NCBI GenBank assembly: GCA_009827225.1
Contig: WUAI01000023.1
Location: 1 to 52,028, forward strand
Direction of reading: 5' to 3'
DNA length: 52,028 nucleotides
Origin: Flavobacteriaceae bacterium
GTDB taxonomy: Bacteria > Bacteroidota > Bacteroidia > Flavobacteriales > Flavobacteriaceae
This document shows positions 16,931-24,427 of the stretch, piece by piece. Below the pieces are notes generated by a model. It did no database searches. It was not told the origin of the DNA and was given only the letters and a program-made list of their open reading frames with translations. A program made the translations under genes and the position numbers. Every line of letters starts with the position of its first letter. The first letter of the stretch is position 1.

Positions 16931-17894
16931 AGGATAGTTTTGAATTTATAAATTGAAGCACACGCTCCTCACTATAATAGATAGTATTTGTTTTGTGAAA
17001 GCCCACATGGCCTCCATGAATTGGTGTTTCAAGATAGATGTTTTTAGAGCCAGAAGCAAATTCTCTTGGATAGCAATTTGGGGATAGGAACGTATCATTT
17101 TCAGCATTTAATATGAGCACGGGGATAGATATTTCCGGAACAAACTGTAAACTGCTATTTCGTTCGTAATAGTCGAAGGCATCCTTAAATCCGTGGGCAG
17201 GAGCCGTATAAATGTTATCGAAATCCAATAAGGACTTTATCTTTTTGAGGTCGTTCGTGTCCATTTGTTCAGGAAATTTCTCGAGTTTTTCCTTGAACTT
17301 TCCTTTTAGATCGATCAAAAAAGATGTACGATATACCCAATTTTGAAATTCGGTTAAACGCTCTAAAGATCCTTTCAGATGAAGCGGGCTGGAAATTGCC
17401 ACGGCGGATTTGATTTCGGCAGGAACATTGTTTCGCTCCCCAAGATATTTCAGCAAAAGATTACCACCTAAACTAAAACCTACCAGGGCGATATGGTCAT
17501 ACATATCTTTTTCGAGCAGATGATGTATAACCTGCTCCAGGTCCTCAGTTTTACCTGCATTATAGGATTCATATTTTAAATTGGTCTCACCACTGCATCC
17601 TCGATAGTTTACCGCACAAACGTCCCAACCATTTTGGGTGAGCAGTTTGGCCTGGCCTCTTATATAGGTTCGTTGAGCGTTTCCTTCCAATCCATGAAGT
17701 AAAATAACAAGCCTGCCTTGTTTTTCTTCGGAATGCGAGAAATCAAGGTCCAGGAAATCCCCGTCTTTCATTGAAATGCGCTCTCTTTTTTGTGTGATGG
17801 AAGGTGTGGTTCTTAGTTTGGCGGAATAGATCGTAGAAAAATGCCCGTTTTTAAACAATCCTTTGGCTCGATAAGGTGAAGTGATAATGGGCAT
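16917..17894 (-). CDS. YheT-type alpha/beta hydrolase
   Basis: 325 residues. Alpha/beta-hydrolase fold with oxyanion segment LLHGLEGNAQ, nucleophile elbow GFSLGGN, acid ENDTFLSP and catalytic His in HGGHVGF. The NYRGCSGE motif and the N-terminal PYRAKGLFKNGHFSTIYS are typical of the YheT/AB-hydrolase-4 group. No signal peptide. Substrate unknown; relatives act as esterases. Heads a two-gene operon with azurin. Confidence 0.88.
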   Translation of the reverse strand: MPIITSPYRAKGLFKNGHFSTIYSAKLRTTPSITQKRERISMKDGDFLDLDFSHSEEKQGRLVILLHGLEGNAQRTYIRGQAKLLTQNGWDVCAVNYRGCSGETNLKYESYNAGKTEDLEQVIHHLLEKDMYDHIALVGFSLGGNLLLKYLGERNNVPAEIKSAVAISSPLHLKGSLERLTEFQNWVYRTSFLIDLKGKFKEKLEKFPEQMDTNDLKKIKSLLDFDNIYTAPAHGFKDAFDYYERNSSLQFVPEISIPVLILNAENDTFLSPNCYPREFASGSKNIYLETPIHGGHVGFHKTNTIYYSEERVLQFINSKLSYENP

Positions 17895-17930
17895 ATAATC
17901 GAAAGGTTTGTGTTGAATTATTCAGCGATT

Positions 17931-17938
17931 CAAAGATA
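17931..17938 (-). promoter_or_regulatory. promoter -7 element of the yheT-azurin operon
   Basis: Reads TATCTTTG leftward, a full TAnnTTTG match, 37 bases before the ATG at 17894. Divergent from the tetR promoter at 17998. Confidence 0.55.
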
Positions 17939-17980
17939 AAATGTAAAAGCAAAAAGCTAAAATTTTATTAAAATTTTTTC

Positions 17981-17996
17981 TGAAACGATCATTTCA
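17981..17996. promoter_or_regulatory. TetR operator, copy 1 (autoregulatory)
   Basis: TGAAACGATCATTTCA, a 16-base near-perfect palindrome, immediately upstream of the tetR -7 element, so a bound protein would block RNA polymerase. The second copy at 18615-18630 differs at only one base. Confidence 0.75.
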
Positions 17997-17997
17997 C

Positions 17998-18005
17998 TAT
18001 CTTTG
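17998..18005 (+). promoter_or_regulatory. tetR promoter -7 element
   Basis: TATCTTTG, a full match to TAnnTTTG, ending 10 bases before the tetR ATG. Transcription would start only about 4-6 bases before the ATG, giving a nearly leaderless mRNA. Confidence 0.6.
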
Positions 18006-18015
18006 AACCGGAATT

Positions 18016-18597
18016 ATGGCAAGACAAGAAGCATTTAATAGAGAAGAAGTAATAGGTAAGGCAAAAGAAGTCTTTTGGAGCAAAGGCTACAATGGCACTT
18101 CTATGCAAGATCTTGTGGATGCCATGGATTTGAACCGCAGCAGTATATATAATTCCTTTGGAAGTAAGATGGATCTATACCGTCTTGCGTTGGATCAGTA
18201 TCGGTCGGAAAGTGGTCAATTATTCGATGAGATTGAAGAAAAGCCTAAGAACGGACTTGAGAAAATAGGCCTCATTTTTCTTTATTCACTGGAAAGTATT
18301 CACAAGGACAGCGAGGACAAAGGTTGTATGCTCATTAACTGTAGTACTGAAATGGGAAACCAATGTAATGACCTTAACGGATTTTTAGAATCGAATTACC
18401 AGAATGTTGTAAAGAGATTTGAGGAGTTGGTCGTTAAAGGACAACAGGATGGATCCATTAGAAGTGATGAAGACCCGGGATCCCTGGCGAATTACATCAC
18501 CAGTACATTTCATGGGTTCCGAATTACCGGGCTGCATACCAAGGATCAAAAAGCATTGAAAGGAATCATTCAAAACGTATTGAAGACTATCGCATAA
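18016..18597 (+). CDS. TetR/AcrR family transcriptional regulator
   Basis: 193 residues. The N-terminal domain has the standard helix-turn-helix, TSMQDLVDAMDLNRSSIYNSFGSK (about residues 33-56). The C-terminal ligand domain has the segment GCMLINCSTEMGNQC, with three cysteines, typical of a subgroup linked to SDR or reductase genes. It likely represses itself and the downstream SDR gene, because the same operator precedes both genes. Inducer unknown; the cysteines make an electrophile or redox signal possible. Confidence 0.92.
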   Translation: MARQEAFNREEVIGKAKEVFWSKGYNGTSMQDLVDAMDLNRSSIYNSFGSKMDLYRLALDQYRSESGQLFDEIEEKPKNGLEKIGLIFLYSLESIHKDSEDKGCMLINCSTEMGNQCNDLNGFLESNYQNVVKRFEELVVKGQQDGSIRSDEDPGSLANYITSTFHGFRITGLHTKDQKALKGIIQNVLKTIA

Positions 18598-18614
18598 ATT
18601 TTTTTAACCAATTT

Positions 18615-18630
18615 TGAAACGAACATTTCA
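18615..18630. promoter_or_regulatory. TetR operator, copy 2 (in front of the SDR gene)
   Basis: TGAAACGAACATTTCA, 15 of 16 bases identical to the site at 17981-17996, in the 63-base gap between tetR and the SDR gene. Confidence 0.75.
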
Positions 18631-18660
18631 GAAAAATATTAACCTATAAAAACAAAGAAC

Positions 18661-19413
18661 ATGGGAAAATTTGATAATAAAGTAGTAGTAGTTACCGGAG
18701 GAAACTCTGGAATCGGTTTAGCCACCGTACAAGGCTTTCTTAACGAAGGTGCGAAAGTGGTTTTTTCCGGAAGAAGACAAGAAGCACTGGATGAAGCTGC
18801 CAGAAATCTCAATGGCGATTTCAAAGCGGTATTGGCCAATCAGGCAAATCCGGAAGATAACAGACATCTTATCGAAGAGGCTGTAAAAGCTTATGGAAAA
18901 ATCGATGTGATTTTTGCGAACGCAGGGGTCGCTCAGTTTGCTCCGGCCGATCAGATCAACGAGGACTTTTTCGACAATCAATTTAACATCAACATCAAAG
19001 GGCCGGCATTTTTGGTGAAAGAAGCGATTCCTAATCTGAATCAAGGTGCAAGTATTATTTTTAATACTTCTATCGTACACCAGAAAGGATTTGAAGGAGC
19101 AGGGGTTTACAGTGCCACCAAGGGAGCGCTACGTGCCTATGCCCGTGTGCTCACCACCGAACTTGCACCAAAAGGAATTCGTGTGAATTCGATCGCGCCG
19201 GGCCCCATCGGAACACCAATCTATAATAAAATGGAAGGGATGACCGATGAGCAGGTTCAGGAAATGGGCGCTGCTTTTGCACAAAATGTCCCTCTGAAGC
19301 GATTCGGGGAGTCCAAAGAAATTGCAGATGCGGTGTTATTCCTTGCCAGTGATGACGCGAGCTACGTAAACGGGATCGAGTTGGAGATCGATGGGGGAAT
19401 GAGCCAGATTTAA
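18661..19413 (+). CDS. SDR family NAD(P)-dependent oxidoreductase
   Basis: 250 residues, a classical short-chain dehydrogenase. Cofactor motif TGGNSGIG at 12-19, NAGV at 87-90, catalytic Ser137, Tyr150 and Lys154 (YSATK), and the C-terminal NGIELEIDGGMSQ. Arg38-Arg39 after the second beta strand (SGRR) suggests a preference for NADP. The substrate is not predictable. It is regulated together with the upstream tetR by a shared operator and ends in a strong terminator. Confidence 0.92.
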   Translation: MGKFDNKVVVVTGGNSGIGLATVQGFLNEGAKVVFSGRRQEALDEAARNLNGDFKAVLANQANPEDNRHLIEEAVKAYGKIDVIFANAGVAQFAPADQINEDFFDNQFNINIKGPAFLVKEAIPNLNQGASIIFNTSIVHQKGFEGAGVYSATKGALRAYARVLTTELAPKGIRVNSIAPGPIGTPIYNKMEGMTDEQVQEMGAAFAQNVPLKRFGESKEIADAVLFLASDDASYVNGIELEIDGGMSQI

Positions 19414-19430
19414 TTTCTTGTTAATCGAAT

Positions 19431-19460
19431 AAAAAAGTACCTGATTCAGGTACTTTTTTT
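19431..19460 (+). terminator. terminator after the SDR gene
   Basis: AAAAAAGTACCTGA and TCAGGTACTTTTTT form an uninterrupted stem around a very short centre, followed by a T run. Separates the tetR-SDR unit from the thioesterase gene. Confidence 0.85.
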
Positions 19461-19492
19461 GTTTTTTTGTACTCTTCTGAAAAACACTTGCT

Positions 19493-19978
19493 ATGTATTT
19501 AAAGGAATTTGAAATAAGATGGAGCGATATCGATGCGAATCGTCATCTTGCCAACAGCGCCTATATTAATTTTATGAGTCATACGCGCATGAGTTTTCTA
19601 ATTGATCAGGGAATCGATCAGAAAATCATGCACAAGTATTCCATCGGCCCAGTAGTTTTCTTTGAACATGTTTATTATTTCAAGGAATCATTTCAGGGAC
19701 AACCCGTACGGGTGAGTTTTGAATTAGGAGGTGTGAGCGAAGATGGAATGTTCTTCAGATTTATTCACAATTTCTACGACAGAAAAGGACGAAACCTGGC
19801 TTACTGTGAAATGCAGGGTGCCTGGATGAACCTGGCGACAAGAAGTCTCACCCCTCTGCCTGAAGACTTGCTCCCGTTGATGAATGATGCTCCGAAGACG
19901 GATGATTTCCAGATACTCACCAAAGAATCGATGAGAAAGGGAAGCAGAATACCGGTAGACCTGGACCCCGATTCATAA
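19493..19978 (+). CDS. hotdog-fold acyl-CoA thioesterase (4HBT family)
   Basis: 161 residues. The start YLKEFEIRWSDIDANRHLAN contains the catalytic-site pattern of 4-hydroxybenzoyl-CoA thioesterases (Asp followed by xNxH), then NSAYINFMSHTRMSFL. Hydrolyses acyl-CoA thioesters; the chain specificity is unknown. Single gene; ends 14 bases from the convergent EamA gene. Confidence 0.85.
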   Translation: MYLKEFEIRWSDIDANRHLANSAYINFMSHTRMSFLIDQGIDQKIMHKYSIGPVVFFEHVYYFKESFQGQPVRVSFELGGVSEDGMFFRFIHNFYDRKGRNLAYCEMQGAWMNLATRSLTPLPEDLLPLMNDAPKTDDFQILTKESMRKGSRIPVDLDPDS

Positions 19979-19992
19979 TCGGAAAATTTCTT

Positions 19993-20889
19993 TTACATTC
20001 TTGCGGTACGTGCGGTCCGGGTGGAAAGAAAAACCCCTGTAAAAATCAACACCGCCGCCAGAACGCGCAAACCTGTTAGGCTGTCGGCTCCCACAAAGAT
20101 GGCAAATAAGGTCGCGAGCACAGGCTGAAGATAGATGAATGCTCCTATGGTGGAAGGGCTTAATTGCTTTAATGCATATATATTGAATAAATAAGTAAGC
20201 ACCGTAGTTCCAATAACCACAAATGCGAGCTTCCATATTTCAGAAAAACCAAGGCTACTCCATGCCACCTCACTGAATTCGTTGAACCCGAACGGGATAT
20301 TTAGAAATATCGCGATTAGGAAAAATATTTTCATCAAGGTGATGGAACTGTATTTGGCGACCATCGGTTTCACCAGAATAAGGTAGAAAGCATAGGAGGT
20401 GGCGTTTACAATAAATAGAATATTTCCCAATGGAATATTGGGGGCATTGGGTTGAGTTTTCGCGCCAAACAGGATAAGCAGGAGCGCACCTACCAGACCC
20501 ATTCCAATTCCGATAGATTTCAACCATGTAATTCGTTCTTTTAGAAAGAACGCGGACAATACGAGCAATAGAACAGGAGTAAGCGTAATTACAACGGAAC
20601 TATTGATAGGAGTGGAAAGTTCGAGCCCTTTAAAGAACATATTCATATTGAGTACCATTCCAAAAAGTGCGCAAAGCAAGAGCCTGGGCCAATCTTTCCG
20701 TTCGATTTTCTCGCGTGGATATAAAAAACTAATTAACCAGAAAATAATAGCAGCCCCCAGGACTCTCAGGAATACGAAACCGTATGGACCAATTACCGTA
20801 GGCATGAGTCCTTTTGCTATGGTATGGTTTACTCCATAGATAGCGCTGGCGCCTGTTGCGGCTAATAATGCAAGTGCTCTGGGATTCAT
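19993..20889 (-). CDS. EamA/DMT family transporter
   Basis: 298 residues, ten hydrophobic segments arranged as two EamA halves (about 8-140 and 155-292). The first half contains the usual SAIYGVNHTIAKGLMP and LELSTPINSSVVITLTPV motifs. An inner membrane metabolite exporter or importer of unknown substrate. Its ATG overlaps the stop of the upstream ArsC-like gene by four bases. Confidence 0.88.
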   Translation of the reverse strand: MNPRALALLAATGASAIYGVNHTIAKGLMPTVIGPYGFVFLRVLGAAIIFWLISFLYPREKIERKDWPRLLLCALFGMVLNMNMFFKGLELSTPINSSVVITLTPVLLLVLSAFFLKERITWLKSIGIGMGLVGALLLILFGAKTQPNAPNIPLGNILFIVNATSYAFYLILVKPMVAKYSSITLMKIFFLIAIFLNIPFGFNEFSEVAWSSLGFSEIWKLAFVVIGTTVLTYLFNIYALKQLSPSTIGAFIYLQPVLATLFAIFVGADSLTGLRVLAAVLIFTGVFLSTRTARTARM

Positions 20890-21245
20890 TCAGATTGATG
20901 ACTAAGGGCGACCGCTTGCTCAACAATTTTTTTACTGTTCCCGATGAAGATCTGGTCATCGATAATAATGACCGGACGCTTCAAAAAGGTATAATGTTCC
21001 AAAATGAACCTCTTAAAATCATCTTCCGATAATACTTCATCTTTGAGCCCCCTCTCTTTATATAGTTTCGCTCTTTTACTGAAAAGCGCCTCATAACTTC
21101 CCGCCATTTTTTTCATGTCCTCAAGTTGTGCAACCGTAATTTCCTGCGACTTGATGTCTTGCTTTTCAAATTTCATGTTGGGATTTAATTGAGCGATAAT
21201 TCGTTTGCAAGTATCGCAAGTGGAGAGATGGTAAATTTTTCTCAT
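20886..21245 (-). CDS. ArsC/Spx family thioredoxin-fold protein
   Basis: 119 residues. HLSTCDTCKRIIAQL carries the CxxC of the ArsC/Spx fold, and LKRPVIIIDDQIFIGNSK is the conserved cis-proline region. It most resembles the YffB/MgsR-type ArsC-like reductases. Without a neighbouring ars gene an arsenate reductase role is unlikely; a redox-regulatory role is possible. Coupled by four-base overlaps to both neighbours in the operon. Confidence 0.82.
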   Translation of the reverse strand: MRKIYHLSTCDTCKRIIAQLNPNMKFEKQDIKSQEITVAQLEDMKKMAGSYEALFSKRAKLYKERGLKDEVLSEDDFKRFILEHYTFLKRPVIIIDDQIFIGNSKKIVEQAVALSHQSE

Positions 21246-22009
21246 AGAAATGTGGATTTTATAAACGTTTCTATTTCAGATAAAGGTATTTCCAGTTCGA
21301 TAGCTCCGGCTCCGTAACTGGCAATGTCATAGGCGTTGTAAACGGCAATAACAGATTCCGAAGTAAAACCAATCGTTTCAGGAAGATAGAAGGTCTCATC
21401 ATCAAACCAAAAACCTGTGGAGTTGATGGATTCATTTTGGGCGATATCATTATTATTTCTGAATACTTCCTCAGCATATTTTTTAAAACCGGCATAATCT
21501 TCAAAAATATCTTCCGGGGTCAATTCCAACCCGGTTTCCAGATCGATGTTCAGGAAATGAACCGTTCCATAACCATGGGCCCCACCACTGAAAATATACT
21601 GGCGCATTTCCAGAGATACAAATTCGTTGTTCTGAAAAAGTTCGGTGGTGGAAATATCTGCAATGTATCCGCCATTATCCAATTCCGTGGGCAAGTCGGT
21701 TTGATAGTCGCGATAAGCAAGGATGAAATCAGTCGCAGCTTCCTCCATAGTACTTGCTGCCGGTTTATCGTCTTCACCAAGGAACAGCGACGCTACGATA
21801 AAATCCTCAATTTTAGAGTTGATTGAAGCCGAGATAGGAGATTCTTGCGGGATACTCAGATAATTCACCGTGACCTCCGAGCAAAAGTCGGTTTTACAAA
21901 TTTCCAGCATATCTTCGGTGAAAACTTCAGAAGTAAATACCACCGAATTGTCCTGGGAACATCCCCAGAATATCAGAACAACACTAAGCCATCGAAAGGT
22001 GTAATTCAT
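21242..22009 (-). CDS. DUF3298/RsiV-like lipoprotein
   Basis: 255 residues with lipoprotein signal ending IFWGC (Cys17). The mature protein has the PdaC/RsiV arrangement: an N-terminal domain (ISASINSKIEDFIV) and the DUF3298 part (FSGGAHGYGTVHFLNIDLETG, ELTPEDIF, FYLPETIGFTSESVIAVYNAYDIASYGAG). Related domains occur in the RsiV anti-sigma factor and a peptidoglycan deacetylase; neither catalytic nor sigma-binding parts are apparent here. Probably periplasmic. First gene of the DUF3298-ArsC-EamA operon. Confidence 0.82.
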   Translation of the reverse strand: MNYTFRWLSVVLIFWGCSQDNSVVFTSEVFTEDMLEICKTDFCSEVTVNYLSIPQESPISASINSKIEDFIVASLFLGEDDKPAASTMEEAATDFILAYRDYQTDLPTELDNGGYIADISTTELFQNNEFVSLEMRQYIFSGGAHGYGTVHFLNIDLETGLELTPEDIFEDYAGFKKYAEEVFRNNNDIAQNESINSTGFWFDDETFYLPETIGFTSESVIAVYNAYDIASYGAGAIELEIPLSEIETFIKSTFL

Positions 22010-22052
22010 CGGTTAAAAATACGACAGTTTTCATTATGAATTCGGAAAGAGT

Positions 22053-22060
22053 TATTTTTG
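22053..22060 (+). promoter_or_regulatory. metB promoter -7 element
   Basis: TATTTTTG, full TAnnTTTG match, 19 bases before the ATG at 22080. Confidence 0.5.
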
Positions 22061-22079
22061 TTTTTTAAAAGTTTACTTA

Positions 22080-23219
22080 ATGAAATTTAACACCAAAACT
22101 ATACACGGAGGACAGGAACATGACAAGGCTTATGGTGCTGTGATGCCCCCCATTTATCAAACTTCAACCTATGCTCAAAGTACGCCCGGAGGACATAAAG
22201 GATATGAATATTCACGCACACATAACCCTACGCGGAATGCCCTTGAAAATGCTTTCGCAAGTATAGAAAATGGCCAATATGGGTTAGCTTTTGGCAGTGG
22301 ATTGGCCGCCATCGATGCTGTAATTAAGTTGCTAAAACCCGGAGATGAGGTAATATCTACCAACGATTTGTACGGTGGGACGTACCGTTTGTTCACTAAA
22401 GTGTTTGAAGACTTTGGGATCAAGTTTCATTTTATTGGAATGGAGAATGCGGACAAGGTGGAAAGTTTCGTTAATGAGAATACCAAATTGATCTGGGCAG
22501 AGACCCCCACAAATCCCATGATGAATATTATTGATATTCGGGCATTGTCCAAAGTGGCTAAAAAACACAATCTTTTATTGGGAGTGGATAATACTTTTGC
22601 CACCCCTTACTTGCAACGACCTTTGGATTTGGGAGCAGATATTGTGATGCACAGTGCGACGAAATATTTGGGAGGACATAGCGATGTAGTAATAGGAGCA
22701 TTGGTGGTGAAGGACGAAGAACTGGCGGAGAGACTATATTTCATTCAAAATGCAAGTGGTGCTATTTGTGGTCCTCAGGATAGTTTTCTGGTCCTTCGCG
22801 GGATCAAGACCTTGCACGTTCGTATGCAACGACATTGCGAGAATGGCAAAGCAGTAGCCGAATACCTGGAGAACCATCCGAAAATTGAAAAGGTATACTG
22901 GCCTGGATTTGAGTCTCACCCCAATCATGATGTCGCAAAGAAACAAATGGATGATTTCGGGGGAATGATCTCTTTTGTGACGAAAGGAAACGATTATGAT
23001 GAAGCCATTCGAATTGTGGAAAATCTTAAGATTTTCACCCTGGCAGAAAGTTTAGGAGGTGTAGAAAGTTTGGCCGGACATCCGGCGAGTATGACTCATG
23101 CCAGTATTCCGAAAGAGGAGCGAGAAAAAACAGGAGTGTTGGATTCCCTGATTCGCCTGAGCGTTGGAATCGAAGATGCCTCTGATTTAATCGCAGATTT
23201 GGAACAAGCCATAGGTTAG
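22080..23219 (+). CDS. metB: cystathionine gamma-synthase/lyase family PLP enzyme
   Basis: 379 residues of the Cys/Met metabolism PLP family. Schiff-base Lys195 lies in HSATKYLGGHSD. Other marks are YSRTHNPTR (phosphate binding), the SGLAAIDAV turn, AETPTNPMMNI and the C-terminal LAESLGGVESLAGHPASMTH motif. The family includes cystathionine gamma-synthase, gamma-lyase and O-acetylhomoserine sulfhydrylases, which sequence reading cannot separate; length and context fit a synthase or lyase in the transsulfuration path. Confidence 0.85.
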   Translation: MKFNTKTIHGGQEHDKAYGAVMPPIYQTSTYAQSTPGGHKGYEYSRTHNPTRNALENAFASIENGQYGLAFGSGLAAIDAVIKLLKPGDEVISTNDLYGGTYRLFTKVFEDFGIKFHFIGMENADKVESFVNENTKLIWAETPTNPMMNIIDIRALSKVAKKHNLLLGVDNTFATPYLQRPLDLGADIVMHSATKYLGGHSDVVIGALVVKDEELAERLYFIQNASGAICGPQDSFLVLRGIKTLHVRMQRHCENGKAVAEYLENHPKIEKVYWPGFESHPNHDVAKKQMDDFGGMISFVTKGNDYDEAIRIVENLKIFTLAESLGGVESLAGHPASMTHASIPKEEREKTGVLDSLIRLSVGIEDASDLIADLEQAIG

Positions 23220-23240
23220 GATTGTACCAGTTATGACAAT

Positions 23241-23274
23241 AAAAAAGCGGCTTAAAAAGCCGCTTTATTTTTTT
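23241..23274. terminator. bidirectional terminator between metB and the convergent outer membrane protein gene
   Basis: AAAGCGGCTT (23244-23253) pairs with AAGCCGCTTT (23257-23266). It is followed by T-rich sequence rightward and by six Ts leftward, so it can serve both converging genes. Confidence 0.8.
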
Positions 23275-23288
23275 ATCGTTTTTCTGAA

Positions 23289-24089
23289 TTAATCCAGGTA
23301 ATAAATATATCCAAAGTTCAGCCAGAAGATCCAGTCGTTTGCTTTGTTCTCCGGTACCTCGACCACTCCATTGTTATCAAAGCTTGGGTTAAGTCCGTCT
23401 ACCCAATTGGAAAAGTAATACTGCCATCTTGCATCAAGCATTAAGTCACTCAATGGGCTCAACTTATAACGCACTCCTGCACTCATTACAACAGACCAGG
23501 TAGAGTCTCCTTCCTGTTGAAAGGAATTGATATATTTTGGTGGTGTGGTGATAGGCGTATTTAAAGGGCCCAATTCACTGTAAACTTCAGGATCGAAACT
23601 TACCCAGTGAACCCCCACGCTTCCAAAAGGCGCCAATTTATAGGAACCTGCAGCAAAGTCTCGGATACTCAAAGGGAAATATTCCAGTTGTGCCCCGATA
23701 TCGAATACTGTCGATGATCCTTTCATGGCTCGAAGAGCATCCGCTGTGGGCGAAGTTCTGTCGGGATCCACCCATTCACCAAGGTGATCAAAATTTGTTT
23801 TGTGATAATCGATTTCACTTCGGATCTTGAAGTGATCGTTGAAATATACGTCTCTTGTATAGCAGTTACAATCGGCTCGATATGAGAAGTTTATATAGTG
23901 AATTAAACCTATACCAAACCCCACATTTCCAATGTTGGTCTCAAAATCATAACGCTGTCCATAATCGGAATAAAAGGCCACCGGACCGGCGATTACCCCT
24001 ATCTCATGAGAGAAGCCTAATTGGCTATAAACTTCTTGCCTGGCAAAGGCTAGAAATAAAAATACCAATAGCAATATTCTGGTATTCAT
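23289..24089 (-). CDS. outer membrane beta-barrel protein, probable THC0290_0291 family
   Basis: 266 residues with a signal peptide (to about residue 22, ending VYSQ). The body has alternating hydrophobic/aromatic strands and ends in a terminal aromatic-rich strand FGYIYYLD. The start QLGFSHEIGVIAGPVAFYSD, then YGQRYDFETN and YRADCNCY, match my memory of a family conserved in Flavobacteriia and named after fish-pathogen proteins. Function unknown. A -7 element lies at 24118. Confidence 0.7.
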   Translation of the reverse strand: MNTRILLLVFLFLAFARQEVYSQLGFSHEIGVIAGPVAFYSDYGQRYDFETNIGNVGFGIGLIHYINFSYRADCNCYTRDVYFNDHFKIRSEIDYHKTNFDHLGEWVDPDRTSPTADALRAMKGSSTVFDIGAQLEYFPLSIRDFAAGSYKLAPFGSVGVHWVSFDPEVYSELGPLNTPITTPPKYINSFQQEGDSTWSVVMSAGVRYKLSPLSDLMLDARWQYYFSNWVDGLNPSFDNNGVVEVPENKANDWIFWLNFGYIYYLD

Positions 24090-24117
24090 GTTAATTCAGG
24101 TTTAGTTTGAGACGTAA

Positions 24118-24125
24118 CAAATATA
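24118..24125 (-). promoter_or_regulatory. promoter -7 element of the outer membrane protein gene
   Basis: Reads TATATTTG leftward (TAnnTTTG), 29 bases before the ATG at 24089. Confidence 0.5.
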
Positions 24126-24208
24126 TAAAAACATATCAAACAGGAAAATATATTACTTCTAATTAGCTGTTTTCGCTTAAAAACCGCCGACTATTTTGGT
24201 ATATGGCG

Positions 24209-24216
24209 TATATTTG
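24209..24216 (+). promoter_or_regulatory. gdhA promoter -7 element
   Basis: TATATTTG followed by CCCC, a full consensus match. It implies a leader of about 200 bases before the ATG at 24428. The LacI-like palindrome lies just downstream of the expected start point. Confidence 0.5.
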
Positions 24217-24226
24217 CCCCAATTAA

Positions 24227-24240
24227 CGAAAACGTTTTCA
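24227..24240. promoter_or_regulatory. LacI-family-like operator at the gdhA promoter
   Basis: CGAAAACGTTTTCA; its inner 12 bases GAAAACGTTTTC are a perfect palindrome with central CG. It lies about 10-23 bases after the -7 element, a position fit for repression. Same pattern as 12936 and 33943. Confidence 0.55.
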
Positions 24241-24427
24241 AATTGTTGAATTTTCAGTTTGAAATGCTTTTTTAAAGTTATTTTGAAGTATTGATATTTT
24301 TTAGCGGGATTTATTATTAATTCCGAAATCGATTTTTCGAAAACCTATTAAAAAATTAAAGTAATTCGGTTAAATAACGGGCAATAACTGTGTGATTATT
24401 GACCCCACAACAAAACAACCCAAGCAC

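Larger units (their letters stand above)
24090..24427. other. 338-base regulatory intergenic region upstream of gdhA
   Basis: A+T-rich and non-coding. It holds divergent -7 elements at 24118-24125 (leftward) and 24209-24216 (rightward) and a perfect 12-base palindrome GAAAACGTTTTC at 24228-24239. A second weak palindrome, AAATCGATTT, lies near 24326. The roughly 200-base gdhA leader has no hairpin or terminator-like attenuator that I can recognise. Confidence 0.6.

Noticed and set aside
24322-24341. Second palindrome AAATCGATTT with CGAAA flanks upstream of gdhA
   Set aside because: Lacks the shared CGAAAACG core and its arms are not symmetric beyond ten bases; could be a weak second site but not supported enough to list.
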